Shown here piece by piece: positions 1 through 12,334 of a stretch of 64,000 nucleotides of DNA (the stretch's first letter is position 1; every line of letters starts with the position of its first letter). The translations under genes and the position numbers were made by a program. The notes under the pieces are model-generated. The model was not told the origin of the DNA and did not search any database. It saw nothing but the letters and a program-made list of their open reading frames with translations. This stretch comes from Plasmopara viticola (taxonomy: Eukaryota > Oomycota > Peronosporomycetes > Peronosporales > Peronosporaceae): positions 1,302,001-1,366,000 of the forward strand of contig MBPM02000008.1 in assembly GCA_001695595.3 (NCBI GenBank). Direction: 5' to 3'.

Positions 1-331
1 ACATGTCGAACGTCACTTTTTGTGCAAGGTCATACAGTTAGCCAAGTTTAAACATTGGTATCAACTACGGCAATACAATCTAGTCACTCGACACCTACTA
101 ACTAAAAATATTGCGACAGATACAATGTGACAAACCATTTACCAGCTATCTGTCAAGAGATCTTTGTAATGACAACTGATCGACACCTACGACAAAATAC
201 TTTTGTAATGCCCAAATTTATTCTGAAAAAGAGCGACACTACAACTAGCACTGTTTTTTAGTGTGTTATCGTTTCAGTCAAATAACTTCCTCTTGGGCTC
301 AAAGAAGCAAGTAAGGGCACGATACTGTTAG

Positions 332-583
332 TCATACGCGTCGACCAAGATCTACCACCAGCCTCCACCCCAGCCTCCGCCCCAGCCTCCAGCCTCCACC
401 CCAGCCTAGTCCTCCCCAAGGCCCTCCCCAGCCCCAGAATTCCTTCTTATTTCCATCTGGACTCTTTTCTGTAGCAGGTGCTGCCTCATTAGGCGTAGCT
501 GCCGACCTCAAAGCGGTTTGGTCAGCTGCTGCAAAGTTTGCAACAGCAATTGCAGCAGCGGCGGCAAAAATTGACAACTTCAT
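332..583 (-). CDS. Small secreted Gly/Trp-rich protein, copy 1 (frameshifted Arg-rich tail)
   Basis: The predicted 83-residue protein starts at the Met of MKLSIFAAAA. This start is chosen because it opens a classic secretion signal (Lys, then an Ala-rich hydrophobic core to about Ala20); in-frame codons upstream lack any signal character. The predicted mature part begins DQTALRS, then an Ala/Pro/Glu-rich spacer, then SPDGNKKEFWGWGGPWGG. In place of the GGGW repeat tail, a 7-bp partial unit (agcctcc) shifts the frame after the first repeat, giving the tail RLGRRLGWRLVVDLGRRV and a TGA stop about 20 bp past the usual TAG. No cysteines. No known enzymatic family is recognised. A secreted structural or host-interaction role is inference. 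Confidence 0.75.
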   Translation of the reverse strand: MKLSIFAAAAAIAVANFAAADQTALRSAATPNEAAPATEKSPDGNKKEFWGWGGPWGGLGWGGGWRLGRRLGWRLVVDLGRRV

Positions 584-1823
584 AATCCTCTCGAAGAGTA
601 GACAGCTACGCAAAGTTGATCTTGAAGACTTGGAGCGAGTTGCGTTGTATGAATGTGTATGTCGTGTCTCCTCTTCGTGCGGATAAATCGCGTCATTTTC
701 CGGGATTCGTCGCAGCATCAAATTCCATCACGAATATTGGCTGGGACGTTTTCGACAATTCCACATTCTAAACTCACTCTGTCATTGATGCTCCTAGAAT
801 TTCATGAACGCTTTAGCTGCTGCATTGCAAGCAACAGATAGAATGCTCACCGATACAGAACTGCAACATATAGGAGCACCGTCCGTTACATCGATTCTGG
901 TCTAGCGCCATCCTGTGTAATAGTCTTGTCTTCGTATTCATGTCATCTTTTTCCCGTGACATCGTCCAAGTAGTAAAAAAAAACACAATTGTAATCCAAA
1001 TGCTTTGTGTTTTGTGTGAACTTCAAGAAATAGTCACCTTTTTGCATTTACTAGCATTTGATGCAACAGGCATTTCATCTTCGTCATCTTGGTCGTCAAA
1101 GGTTGGTGTACGTTTTGCTTTTTTTCACAATTGCAACTATTGGTCCTATTGGAGGCTTAATTGATTGATGAACCGAAATATGGGCATCTTACAATTTAAA
1201 ATTTTACTTCGGAAAAATAGTTTTTGAAGCTTAAGCTTGAGAAACAATAGCTGAAAAATCTATAATTGCAAAAAGTCGGCTCATCAGCACCGTTCCATTT
1301 CATTATATTCAAGCAACTCTAGCCAAGTACGCGTGATTGGTATGACGGGTGATGAAACGTTACCTGTACTTCTTTTCCACGTTCACATTTCCCTCGAATC
1401 CCAAGTTTTTTGTTCAATTTTATTGTGAATGAGTCCAAAATGTTGATTGACAAGACGGCGGGGTAGCAAGACATGTCGAACGTCACTTTTTGTGCAAGGT
1501 CATACAGTTAGCCAAGTTTAAACATTGGTATCAACTACGGCAATACAATCTAGTCACTCGACACCTACTAACTAAAAATATTGCGAACAGATACATTGTG
1601 ACAAACCATTTACCAGCTATCTGTCAAGAGATCTTTGTAATGACAACTGATCGACACCTACGACAAAATACTTTTGTAATGCCCAAATTTATTCTGAAAA
1701 TAGAGCGACACTACAACTAGCACTGTTTTTTAGTGTGTTATCGTTTCAGTCAAATAACTTCCTCTTGGGCTCAAAGAAGCAAGTAAGGGCACGATACTGT
1801 TAGTCATACGCGTCGACCAAGAT

Positions 1824-2048
1824 CTACCACCAGCCTCCACCCCAGCCTCCGCCCCAGCCTCCACCCCAGCCTAGTCCTCCCCAAGGCCCTCCCCAGCCCC
1901 AGAATTCCTTCTTATTTCCATCTGGACTCTTTTCTGTAGCAGGTGCTGCCTCATTAGGCGTAGCTGCCGACCTCAAAGCGGTTTGGTCAGCTGCTGCAAA
2001 GTTTGCAACAGCAATTGCAGCAGCGGCGGCAAAAATTGACAACTTCAT
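1824..2048 (-). CDS. Small secreted Gly/Trp-rich protein, copy 2 (74 aa, canonical tail)
   Basis: This is a good reference form of the family. It has a signal peptide at about residues 1-20, a TALR tetrapeptide at 23-26 (reminiscent of, but not, an RXLR motif), a Pro/Ala/Glu-rich spacer at 28-40, SPDG at 41-44, EFWGWGGPWGG from 48, then three GGGW-type repeats ending in WW and a TAG stop. The repeats are encoded by 12-bp units (plus-strand sense agcctccacccc or agcctccgcccc). In this copy and copy 1 the upstream minus-strand sequence reads CATTCATACAAC, one base shorter than the CATTCATTACAAC of later copies, which resembles an oomycete initiator about 60 bp before the ATG. Confidence 0.85.
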   Translation of the reverse strand: MKLSIFAAAAAIAVANFAAADQTALRSAATPNEAAPATEKSPDGNKKEFWGWGGPWGGLGWGGGWGGGWGGGWW

Positions 2049-3271
2049 AATCCTCTCGAAGAGTAGACAGCTACGCAAAGTTGATCTTGAAGACTTGGAG
2101 CGAGTTGCGTTGTATGAATGTGTATGTCGTGTCTCCTCTTCGTGCGGATAATCGCGTCATTTTCCGGGATTCGTCGCAGCATCAAATTCCATCACGAATA
2201 TTGGCTGGGACGTTTTCGACAATTCCACATTCTAAACTCACTCTGTCATTGATGCTCCTAGAATTTCATGAACGCTTTAGCTGCTGCATTGCAAGCAACA
2301 GATAGAATGCTCACCGATACAGAACTGCAACATATAGGAGCACCGTCCGTTACATCGATTCTGGTCTAGCGCCATCCTGTGTAATAGTCTTGTCTTCGTA
2401 TTCATGTCATCTTTTTCCCGTGACATCGTCCAAGAAAGTAAAAAAAAACACAATTGTAATCCAAATGCTTTGTGTTTTGTGTGAACTTCCACAAGAAATA
2501 GTCACCTTTTTGCATTTACTAGCATTTGATGCAACAGGCATTTCATCTTCGTCATCTTGGTCGTCAAAGGTTGGTGTACGTTTTGCTTTTTTTCACAATT
2601 GCAACTATTGGTCCTATTGGAGGCTTAATTGATTGATGAACCGAAATATGGGCATCTTACAATTTAAAATTTTACTTCGGAAAAATAGTTTTTGAAGCTT
2701 AAGCTTGAGAAACAATAGCTGAAAAATCTATAATTGCAAAAAGTCGGCTCATCAGCACCGTTCCATTTCATTATATTCAAGCAACTCTAGCCAAGTACGC
2801 GTGATTGGTATGACGGGTGATGAAACGTTACCTGTACTTCTTTTCCACGTTCACATTTCCCTCGAATCCCAAGTTTTTTGTTCAATTTTATTGTGAATGA
2901 GTCCAAAATGTTGATTGACAAGACGGCGGGGTAGCAAGACATGTCGAACGTCACTTTTTGTGCAAGGTCATACAGTTAGCCAAGTTTAAACATTGGTATC
3001 AACTACGGCAATACAATCTAGTCACTCGACACCTACTAACTAAAAATATTGCGAACAGATACATTGTGACAAACCATTTACCAGCTATCTGTCAAGAGAT
3101 CTTTGTAATGACAACTGATCGACACCTACGACAAAATACTTTTGTAATGCCCAAATTTATTCTGAAAATAGAGCGACACTACAACTAGCACTGTTTTTTA
3201 GTGTGTTATCGTTTCAGTCAAATAACTTCCTCTTGGGCTCAAAGAAGCAAGTAAGGGCACGATACTGTTAG

Positions 3272-3523
3272 TCATACGCGTCGACCAAGATCTACCACCA
3301 GCCTCCACCCCAGCCTCCGCCCCAGCCTCCAGCCTCCACCCCAGCCTAGTCCTCCCCAAGGCCCTCCCCAGCCCCAGAATTCCTTCTTATTTCCATCTGG
3401 ACTCTTTTCTGTAGCAGGTGCTGCCTCATTAGGCGTAGCTGCCGACCTCAAAGCGGTTTGGTCAGCTGCTGCAAAGTTTGCAACAGCAATTGCAGCAGCG
3501 GCGGCAAAAATTGACAACTTCAT
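3272..3523 (-). CDS. Small secreted Gly/Trp-rich protein, copy 3 (frameshifted Arg-rich tail)
   Basis: Predicted 83 residues. The signal peptide and spacer match copy 2. The tail region contains the same 7-bp partial repeat unit as copies 1 and 4, so translation leaves the GGGW frame and ends in RLGRRLGWRLVVDLGRRV. The sharing of one indel among copies 1, 3 and 4 indicates spread by duplication or gene conversion rather than three independent errors. Confidence 0.75.
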   Translation of the reverse strand: MKLSIFAAAAAIAVANFAAADQTALRSAATPNEAAPATEKSPDGNKKEFWGWGGPWGGLGWGGGWRLGRRLGWRLVVDLGRRV

Positions 3524-4748
3524 AATCCTCTCGAAGAGTAGACAGCTACGCAAAGTTGATCTTGAAGACTTGGAGCGAGTTGCGTTGTAATGAATGTGTA
3601 TGTCGTGTCTCCTCTTCGTGCGGATGAATCGCGTCATTTTCCGGGATTCGTCGCAGCATCAAATTCCATCACGAATATTGGCTGGGACGTTTTCGACAAT
3701 TCCACATTCTAAACTCACTCTGTCATTGATGCTCCTAGAATTTCATGAACGCTTTAGCTGCTGCATTGCAAGCAACAGATAGAATGCTCACCGATACAGA
3801 ACTGCAACATATAGGAGCACCGTCCGTTACATCGATTCTGGTCTAGCGCCATCCTGTGTAATAGTCTTGTCTTCGTATTCATGTCATCTTTTTCCCGTGA
3901 CATCGTCCAAGAAAGTAAAAAAAAACACAATTGTAATCCAAATGCTTTGTGTTTTGTGTGAATTCTTCACAGAAATAGTCACCTTTTTGCATTTACTAGC
4001 ATTTGATGCAACAGGCATTTCATCTTCGTCATCTTGGTCGTCAAAGGTTGGTGTACGTTTTGCTTTTTTTCACAATTGCAACTATTGGTCCTATTGGAGG
4101 CTTAATTGATTGATGAACCGAAATATGGGCATCTTACAATTTAAAATTTTACTTCGGAAAAATAGTTTTTGAAGCTTAAGCTTGAGAAACAATAGCTGAA
4201 AAATCTATAATTGCAAAAAGTCGGCTCATCAGCACCGTTCCATTTCATTATATTCAAGCAACTCTAGCCAAGTACGCGTGATTGGTATGACGGGTGATGA
4301 AACGTTACCTGTACTTCTTTTCCACGTTCACATTTCCCTCGAATCCCAAGTTTTTTGTTCAATTTTATTGTGAATGAGTCCAAAATGTTGATTGACAAGA
4401 CGGCGGGGTAGCAAGACATGTCGAACGTCACTTTTTGTGCAAGGTCATACAGTTAGCCAAGTTTAAACATTGGTATCAACTACGGCAATACAATCTAGTC
4501 ACTCGACACCTACTAACTAAAAATATTGCGAACAGATACATTGTGACAAACCATTTACCAGCTATCTGTCAAGAGATCTTTGTAATGACAACTGATCGAC
4601 ACCTACGACAAAATACTTTTGTAATGCCCAAATTTATTCTGAAAATAGAGCGACACTACAACTAGCACTGTTTTTTAGTGTGTTATCGTTTCAGTCAAAT
4701 AACTTCCTCTTGGGCTCAAAGAAGCAAGTAAGGGCACGATACTGTTAG

Positions 4749-5000
4749 TCATACGCGTCGACCAAGATCTACCACCAGCCTCCACCCCAGCCTCCGCCCC
4801 AGCCTCCAGCCTCCACCCCAGCCTAGTCCTCCCCAAGGCCCTCCCCAGCCCCAGAATTCCTTCTTATTTCCATCTGGACTCTTTTCTGTAGCAGGTGCTG
4901 CCTCATTAGGCGTAGCTGCCGACCTCAAAGCGGTTTGGTCAGCTGCTGCAAAGTTTGCAACAGCAATTGCAGCAGCGGCGGCAAAAATTGACAACTTCAT
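4749..5000 (-). CDS. Small secreted Gly/Trp-rich protein, copy 4 (frameshifted Arg-rich tail)
   Basis: Predicted 83 residues, with a tail identical to copies 1 and 3. The start is the ATG whose complement ends at 5000. An initiator-like TCATTAC is present on the coding strand about 60 bp upstream. Confidence 0.75.
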   Translation of the reverse strand: MKLSIFAAAAAIAVANFAAADQTALRSAATPNEAAPATEKSPDGNKKEFWGWGGPWGGLGWGGGWRLGRRLGWRLVVDLGRRV

Positions 5001-6225
5001 AATCCTCTCGAAGAGTAGACAGCTACGCAAAGTTGATCTTGAAGACTTGGAGCGAGTTGCGTTGTAATGAATGTGTATGTCGTGTCTCCTCTTCGTGCGG
5101 ATAAATCGCGTCATTTTCCGGGATTCGTCGCAGCATCAAATTCCATCACGAATATTGGCTGGGACGTTTTCGACAATTCCACATTCTAAACTCACTCTGT
5201 CATTGATGCTCCTAGAATTTCATGAACGCTTTAGCTGCTGCATTGCAAGCAACAGATAGAATGCTCACCGATACAGAACTGCAACATATAGGAGCACCGT
5301 CCGTTACATCGATTCTGGTCTAGCGCCATCCTGTGTAATAGTCTTGTCTTCGTATTCATGTCATCTTTTTCCCGTGACATCGTCCAAGAAAGTAAAAAAA
5401 AAACACAATTGTAATCCAAATGCTTTGTGTTTTGTGTGAACTTCCACAAGAAATAGTCACCTTTTTGCATTTACTAGCATTTGATGCAACAGGCATTTCA
5501 TCTTCGTCATCTTGGTCGTCAAAGGTTGGTGTACGTTTTGCTTTTTTTCACAATTGCAACTATTGGTCCTATTGGAGGCTTAATTGATTGATGAACCGAA
5601 ATATGGGCATCTTACAATTTAAAATTTTACTTCGGAAAAATAGTTTTTGAAGCTTAAGCTTGAGAAACAATAGCTGAAAAATCTATAATTGCAAAAAGTC
5701 GGCTCATCAGCACCGTTCCATTTCATTATATTCAAGCAACTCTAGCCAAGTACGCGTGATTGGTATGACGGGTGATGAAACGTTACCTGTACTTCTTTTC
5801 CACGTTCACATTTCCCTCGAATCCCAAGTTTTTTGTTCAATTTTATTGTGAATGAGTCCAAAATGTTGATTGACAAGACGGCGGGGTAGCAAGACATGTC
5901 GAACGTCACTTTTTGTGCAAGGTCATACAGTTAGCCAAGTTTAAACATTGGTATCAACTACGGCAATACAATCTAGTCACTCGACACCTACTAACTAAAA
6001 ATATTGCGAACAGATACAATGTGACAAACCATTTACCAGCTATCTGTCAAGAGATCTTTGTAATGACAACTGATCGACACCTACGACAAAATACTTTTGT
6101 AATGCCCAAATTTATTCTGAAAAAGAGCGACACTACAACTAGCACTGTTTTTTAGTGTGTTATCGTTTCAGTCAAATAACTTCCTCTTGGGCTCAAAGAA
6201 GCAAGTAAGGGCACGATACTGTTAG

Positions 6226-6480
6226 TCATACGCGTCGACCAAGATCTACCACCAGCCTCCACCCCAGCCTCCGCCCCAGCCTCCCCCAGCCTCCACCCCA
6301 GCCTAGTCCTCCCCAAGGCCCTCCCCAGCCCCAGAATTCCTTCTTATTTCCATCTGGACTCTTTTCTGTAGCAGGTGCTGCCTCATTAGGCGTAGCTGCC
6401 GACCTCAAAGCGGTTTGGTCAGCTGCTGCAAAGTTTGCAACAGCAATTGCAGCAGCGGCGGCAAAAATTGACAACTTCAT
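6226..6480 (-). CDS. Small secreted Gly/Trp-rich protein, copy 5 (Arg-rich tail by a different indel)
   Basis: Predicted 84 residues. Here the frame is shifted by a 10-bp repeat unit (agcctccccc, two bases short of 12) rather than the 7-bp unit of copies 1, 3 and 4. The result is the same reading frame and the same Arg-rich ending (GRLGRRLGW then LVVDLGRRV). Two different indels giving one alternative tail is worth noting. Confidence 0.75.
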   Translation of the reverse strand: MKLSIFAAAAAIAVANFAAADQTALRSAATPNEAAPATEKSPDGNKKEFWGWGGPWGGLGWGGGWGRLGRRLGWRLVVDLGRRV

Positions 6481-7690
6481 AATCCTCTCGAAGAGTAGAC
6501 AGCTACGCAAAGTTGATCTTGAAGACTTGGAGCGAGTTGAGTTGTAATGAATGTGTATGTCGTGTCTCCTCTTCGTGCGGATAAATCGCGTCATTTTCCG
6601 GGATTCGTCGCAGCATCAAATTCCATCACGAATATTGGCTGGGACGTTTTCGACAATTACACATTCTAAACTCACTCTGTCATTGATGCTCCTAGAATTT
6701 CATGAACGCTTTGGCTGCTGCATTGCAAGCAACAGATAGAATGCTCACCGATACAGAACTGCAACATATAGGAGCACCGTCCGTTACATCGATTCTGGTC
6801 TAGCGCCATCCTGTGTAATAGTCTTGTCTTCGTATTCATGTCATCTTTTTCCCGTGACATCGTCCAAGAAAGTAAAAAAAAAAACACAATTGTAATCCAA
6901 ATGCTTTGTGTTTTGTGTGAACTTCCACAAGAAATAGTCACCTTTTTGCATTTACTAGCATTTGATGCAACAGGCATTTCATCTTCGTCATCTTGGTCGT
7001 CAAAGGTTGGTGTACGTTTTGCTTTTTTTCACAATTGCAGCTATTGGTCCTATTGGAGGCTTAATTGATTGATGAACCGAAATATAGTTTTTGAAGCTTA
7101 AGCTTGAGAAACAATAGCTGAAAAATCTATAATTGCAAAAAGTCGGCTCATCAGCACCGTTCCATTTCATTATATTCAAGCAACTCTAGCCAAGTACGCG
7201 TGATTGGTATGACGGGTGATGAAACGTTACCTGTACTTCTTTTCCACGTTCACATTTCCCTCGAATCCCAAGTTTTTTGTTCAATTTTATTGTGAATGAG
7301 TCCAAAATGTTGATTGACAAGACGGCGGGGTAGCAAGACATGTCGAACGTCACTTTTTGTGCAAGGTCATACAGTTAGCCAAGTTTAAACATTGGTATCA
7401 ACTACGTCAATACAATCTAGTCACTCGACACCTACTAACTAAAAATATTGCGAACAGACACATTGTGACAAACCATTTACCAGCTATCTGTCAAGAGATC
7501 TTTGTAATGACAACTGATCGACACCTGCGACAAAATACTTTTGTAATGCCCAAATTTATTCTGAAAATAGAGCGACACTACAACTAGCACTGTTTTTTAG
7601 TGTGTTATCGTTTCAGTCAAATAACTTCCTCTTGGGCTCAAAGAAGCAAGTAAGGGCACGATACTGTTAGTCATACGCGTCGACCAAGAT

Positions 7691-7939
7691 CTACCACCAG
7701 CCTCCACCCCAGCCTCGACCCCAGCCTCCGCCCCAGCCTCCACCCCAGCCTCCACCCCAGCCTAGTCCTCCCCAAGGCCCTCCCCAGCCCCAGAATTCCT
7801 TCTTATTTCCATCTGGACTCTTTTCTGTAGCAGGTGCTGCCTCATTAGGCGTAGCTGCCGACCTCAAAGCGGTTTGGTCAGCTGCTGCAAAGTTTGCAAC
7901 AGCAATTGCAGCAGCGGCGGCAAAAATTGACAACTTCAT
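7691..7939 (-). CDS. Small secreted Gly/Trp-rich protein, copy 6 (82 aa, five repeats)
   Basis: This copy has the canonical reading frame with five 12-bp tail units, one of which encodes GRGW instead of GGGW (agcctcgacccc). The same variant unit occurs in copies 10 and 11. About 40 bp of the upstream-neighbour spacer (near 7085) is missing from the preceding unit, explaining its short 1444-bp period. Confidence 0.85.
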   Translation of the reverse strand: MKLSIFAAAAAIAVANFAAADQTALRSAATPNEAAPATEKSPDGNKKEFWGWGGPWGGLGWGGGWGGGWGGGWGRGWGGGWW

Positions 7940-9185
7940 AATCCTCTCGAAGAGTAGACAGCTACGCAAAGTTGATCTTGAAGACTTGGAGCGAGTTGAG
8001 TTGTAATGAATGTGTATGTCGTGTCTCCTCTTCGTGCGGATAAATCGCGTCATTTTCCGGGATTCGTCGCAGCATCAAATTCCATCACGAATATTGGCTG
8101 GGACGTTTTCGACAATTCCACATTCTAAACTCACTCTGTCATTGATGCTCCTAGAATTTCATGAACGCTTTAGCTGCTGCATTGCAAGCAACAGATAGAA
8201 TGCTCACCGATACAGAACTGCAACATATAGGAGCACCGTCCGTTACATCGATTCTGGTCTAGCGCCATCCTGTGTAATAGTCTTGTCTTCGTATTCATGT
8301 CATCTTTTTCCCGTGACATCGTCCAAGAAAGTAAAAAAAAAACACAATTGTAATCCAAATGCTTTGTGTTTTGTGTGAACTTCCACAAGAAATAGTCACC
8401 TTTTTGCATTTACTAGCATTTGATGCAACAGGCATTTCATCTTCGTCATCTTGGTCGTCAAAGGTTGGTGTACGTTTTGCTTTTTTTCACAATTGCAACT
8501 ATTGGTCCTATTGGAGGCTTAATTGATTGATGAACCGAAATATGGGCATCTTACAATTTAAAATTTTACTTCGGAAAAATAGTTTTTGAAGCTTAAGCTT
8601 GAGAAACAATAGCTGAAAAATCTATAATTGCAAAAAGTCGGCTCATCAGCACCGTTCCATTTCATTATATTCAAGCAACTCTAGCCAAGTACGCGTGATT
8701 GGTATGACGGGTGATGAAACGTTACCTGTACTTCTTTTCCACGTTCACATTTCCCTCGAATCCCAAGTTTTTTGTTCAATTTTATTGTGAATGAGTCCAA
8801 AATGTTGATTGACAAGACGGCGGGGTAGCAAGACATGTCGAACGTCACTTTTTGTGCAAGGTCATACAGTTAGCCAAGTTTAAACATTGGTATCAACTAC
8901 GGCAATACAATCTAGTCACTCGACACCTACTAACTAAAAATATTGCGAACAGATACAATGTGACAAACCATTTACCAGCTATCTGTCAAGAGATCTTTGT
9001 AATGACAACTGATCGACACCTACGACAAAATACTTTTGTAATGCCCAAATTTATTCTGAAAATAGAGCGACACTACAACTAGCACTGTTTTTTAGTGTGT
9101 TATCGTTTCAGTCAAATAACTTCCTCTTGGGCTCAAAGAAGCAAGTAAGGGCACGATACTGTTAGTCATACGCGTCGACCAAGAT

Positions 9186-9410
9186 CTACCACCAGCCTCC
9201 ACCCCAGCCTCCGCCCCAGCCTCCACCCCAGCCTAGTCCTCCCCAAGGCCCTCCCCAGCCCCAGAATTCCTTCTTATTTCCATCTGGACTCTTTTCTGTA
9301 GCAGGTGCTGCCTCATTAGGCGTAGCTGCCGACCTCAAAGCGGTTTGGTCAGCTGCTGCAAAGTTTGCAACAGCAATTGCAGCAGCGGCGGCAAAAATTG
9401 ACAACTTCAT
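9186..9410 (-). CDS. Small secreted Gly/Trp-rich protein, copy 7 (74 aa, canonical tail)
   Basis: Three GGGW-type repeats, with a predicted protein matching copy 2. The flanking unit carries the variant cagatacaatgtg, shared with the units starting at 5894 and 13227. Confidence 0.85.
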   Translation of the reverse strand: MKLSIFAAAAAIAVANFAAADQTALRSAATPNEAAPATEKSPDGNKKEFWGWGGPWGGLGWGGGWGGGWGGGWW

Positions 9411-10639
9411 AATCCTCTCGAAGAGTAGACAGCTACGCAAAGTTGATCTTGAAGACTTGGAGCGAGTTGAGTTGTAATGAATGTGTATGTCGTGTCTCCT
9501 CTTCGTGCGGATAAATCGCGTCATTTTCCGGGATTCGTCGCAGCATCAAATTCCATCACGAATATTGGCTGGGACGTTTTCGACAATTCCACATTCTAAA
9601 CTCACTCTGTCATTGATGCTCCTAGAATTTCATGAACGCTTTAGCTGCTGCATTGCAAGCAACAGATAGAATGCTCACCGATACAGAACTGCAACATATA
9701 GGAGCACCGTCCGTTACATCGATTCTGGTCTAGCGCCATCCTGTGTAATAGTCTTGTCTTCGTATTCATGTCATCTTTTTCCCGTGACATCGTCCAAGAA
9801 AGTAAAAAAAAAACACAATTGTAATCCAAATGCTTTGTGTTTTGTGTGAACTTCCACAAGAAATAGTCACCTTTTTGCATTTACTAGCATTTGATGCAAC
9901 AGGCATTTCATCTTCGTCATCTTGGTCGTCAAAGGTTGGTGTACGTTTTGCTTTTTTTCACAATTGCAGCTATTGGTCCTATTGGAGGCTTAATTGATTG
10001 ATGAACCGAAATATGGGCATCTTACAATTTAAAATTTTACTTCGGAAAAATAGTTTTTGAAGCTTAAGCTTGAGAAACAATAGCTGAAAAATCTATAATT
10101 GCAAAAAGTCGGCTCATCAGCACCGTTCCATTTCATTATATTCAAGCAACTCTAGCCAAGTATGCGTGATTGGTATGACGGGTGATGAAACGTTACCTGT
10201 ACTTCTTTTCCACGTTCACATTTCCCTCGAATCCCAAGTTTTTTGTTCAATTTTATTGTGAATGAGTCCAAAATGTTGATTGACAAGACGGCGGGGTAGC
10301 AAGACATGTCGAACGTCACTTTTTGTGCAAGGTCATAACATTGGTATCAACTACGGCAATACAATCTAGTCACTCGACACCTACTAACTAAAAATATTGC
10401 GAACAGATACATTGTGACAAACCATTTACCAGCTATCTGTCAAGAGATCTTTGTAATGACAACTGATCGACACCTACGACAAAATACTTTTGTAATGCCC
10501 AAATTTATTCTGAAAATAGAGCGACACTACAACTAGCACTGTTTTTTAGTGTGTTATCGTTTCAGTCAAATAACTTCCTCTTGGGCTCAAAGAAGCAAGT
10601 AAGGGCACGATACTGTTAGTCATACGCGTCGACCAAGAT

Positions 10640-10852
10640 CTACCACCAGCCTCCACCCCAGCCTCCGCCCCAGCCTAGTCCTCCCCAAGGCCCTCCCCAG
10701 CCCCAGAATTCCTTCTTATTTCCATCTGGACTCTTTTCTGTAGCAGGTGCTGCCTCATTAGGCGTAGCTGCCGACCTCAAAGCGGTTTGGTCAGCTGCTG
10801 CAAAGTTTGCAACAGCAATTGCAGCAGCGGCGGCAAAAATTGACAACTTCAT
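10640..10852 (-). CDS. Small secreted Gly/Trp-rich protein, copy 8 (70 aa, shortest canonical form)
   Basis: Only two 12-bp tail units, so the protein ends LGWGGGWGGGWW. The unit also lacks roughly 20 bp near 10337 (the cagttagccaag stretch of other units). Otherwise it is identical in layout. Confidence 0.85.
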   Translation of the reverse strand: MKLSIFAAAAAIAVANFAAADQTALRSAATPNEAAPATEKSPDGNKKEFWGWGGPWGGLGWGGGWGGGWW

Positions 10853-12097
10853 AATCCTCTCGAAGAGTAGACAGCTACGCAAAGTTGATCTTGAAGACTT
10901 GGAGCGAGTTGAGTTGTAATGAATGTGTATGTCGTGTCTCCTCTTCGTGCGGATAAATCTCGTCATTTTCCGGGATTCGTCGCAGCATCAAATTCCATCA
11001 CGAATATTGGCTGGGACGTTTTCGACAATTCCACATTCTAAACTCACTCTGTCATTGATGCTCCTAGAATTTCATGAACGCTTTAGCTGCTGCATTGCAA
11101 GCAACAGATAGAATGCTCACCGATACAGAACTGCAACATATAGGAGCACCGTCCGTTACATCGATTCTGGTCTAGCGCCATCCTGTGTAATAGTCTTGTC
11201 TTCGTATTCATGTCATCTTTTTCCCGTGACATCGTCCAAGAAAGTAAAAAAAAACACAATTGTAATCCAAATGCTTTGTGTTTTGTGTGAACTTCCACAA
11301 GAAATAGTCACCTTTTTGCATTTACTAGCATTTGATGCAACAGGCATTTCATCTTCGTCATCTTGGTCGTCAAAGGTTGGTGTACGTTTTGCTTTTTTTC
11401 ACAATTGCAACTATTGGTCCTATTGGAGGCTTAATTGATTGATGAACCGAAATATGGGCATCTTACAATTTAAAATTTTACTTCGGAAAAATAGTTTTTG
11501 AAGCTTAAGCTTGAGAAACAATAGCTGAAAAATCTATAATTGCAAAAAGTCGGCTCATCAGCACCGTTCCATTTCATTATATTCAAGCAACTCTAGCCAA
11601 GTATGCGTGATTGGTATGACGGGTGATGAAACGTTACCTGTACTTCTTTTCCACGTTCACATTTCCCTCGAATCCCAAGTTTTTTGTTCAATTTTATTGT
11701 GAATGAGTCCAAAATGTTGATTGACAAGACGGCGGGGTAGCAAGACATGTCGAACGTCACTTTTTGTGCAAGGTCATACAGTTAGCCAAGTTTAAACATT
11801 GGTATCAACTACGGCAATACAATCTAGTCACTCGACACCTACTAACTAAAAATATTGCGAACAGACACATTGTGACAAACCATTTACCAGCTATCTGTCA
11901 AGAGATCTTTGTAATGACAACTGATCGACACCTGCGACAAAATACTTTTGTAATGCCCAAATTTATTCTGAAAATAGAGCGACACTACAACTAGCACTGT
12001 TTTTTAGTGTGTTATCGTTTCAGTCAAATAACTTCCTCTTGGGCTCAAAGAAGCAAGTAAGGGCACGATACTGTTAGTCATACGCGTCGACCAAGAT

Positions 12098-12334
12098 CTA
12101 CCACCAGCCTCCACCCCAGCCTCCGCCCCAGCCTCCGCCCCAGCCTCCACCCCAGCCTAGTCCTCCCCAAGGCCCTCCCCAGCCCCAGAATTCCTTCTTA
12201 TTTCCATCTGGACTCTTTTCTGTAGCAGGTGCTGCCTCATTAGGCGTAGCTGCCGACCTCAAAGCGGTTTGGTCAGCTGCTGCAAAGTTTGCAACAGCAA
12301 TTGCAGCAGCGGCGGCAAAAATTGACAACTTCAT
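12098..12334 (-). CDS. Small secreted Gly/Trp-rich protein, copy 9 (78 aa, four repeats)
   Basis: Four 12-bp tail units in the canonical frame, two of the cgcccc type. The surrounding unit has cagacacattgtg and cacctgcgac, variants otherwise found only in the copy 6 unit, yet its tail differs from copy 6. This shows mosaic ancestry of units. Confidence 0.85.
   Translation of the reverse strand: MKLSIFAAAAAIAVANFAAADQTALRSAATPNEAAPATEKSPDGNKKEFWGWGGPWGGLGWGGGWGGGWGGGWGGGWW

Noticed and set aside
653..841. 62-codon plus-strand open frame repeated in every array unit
   Set aside because: Lies antisense to the secreted gene's 5' region and has no recognisable domain. Its persistence follows from unit identity. 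A plus-strand TCATTTTCC is nearby, but there is no other support.
1490..1720. 76-codon plus-strand open frame repeated in most array units
   Set aside because: It begins at GTG rather than ATG, has no signal or domain, and is conserved only because the entire unit is. Not called as a gene.
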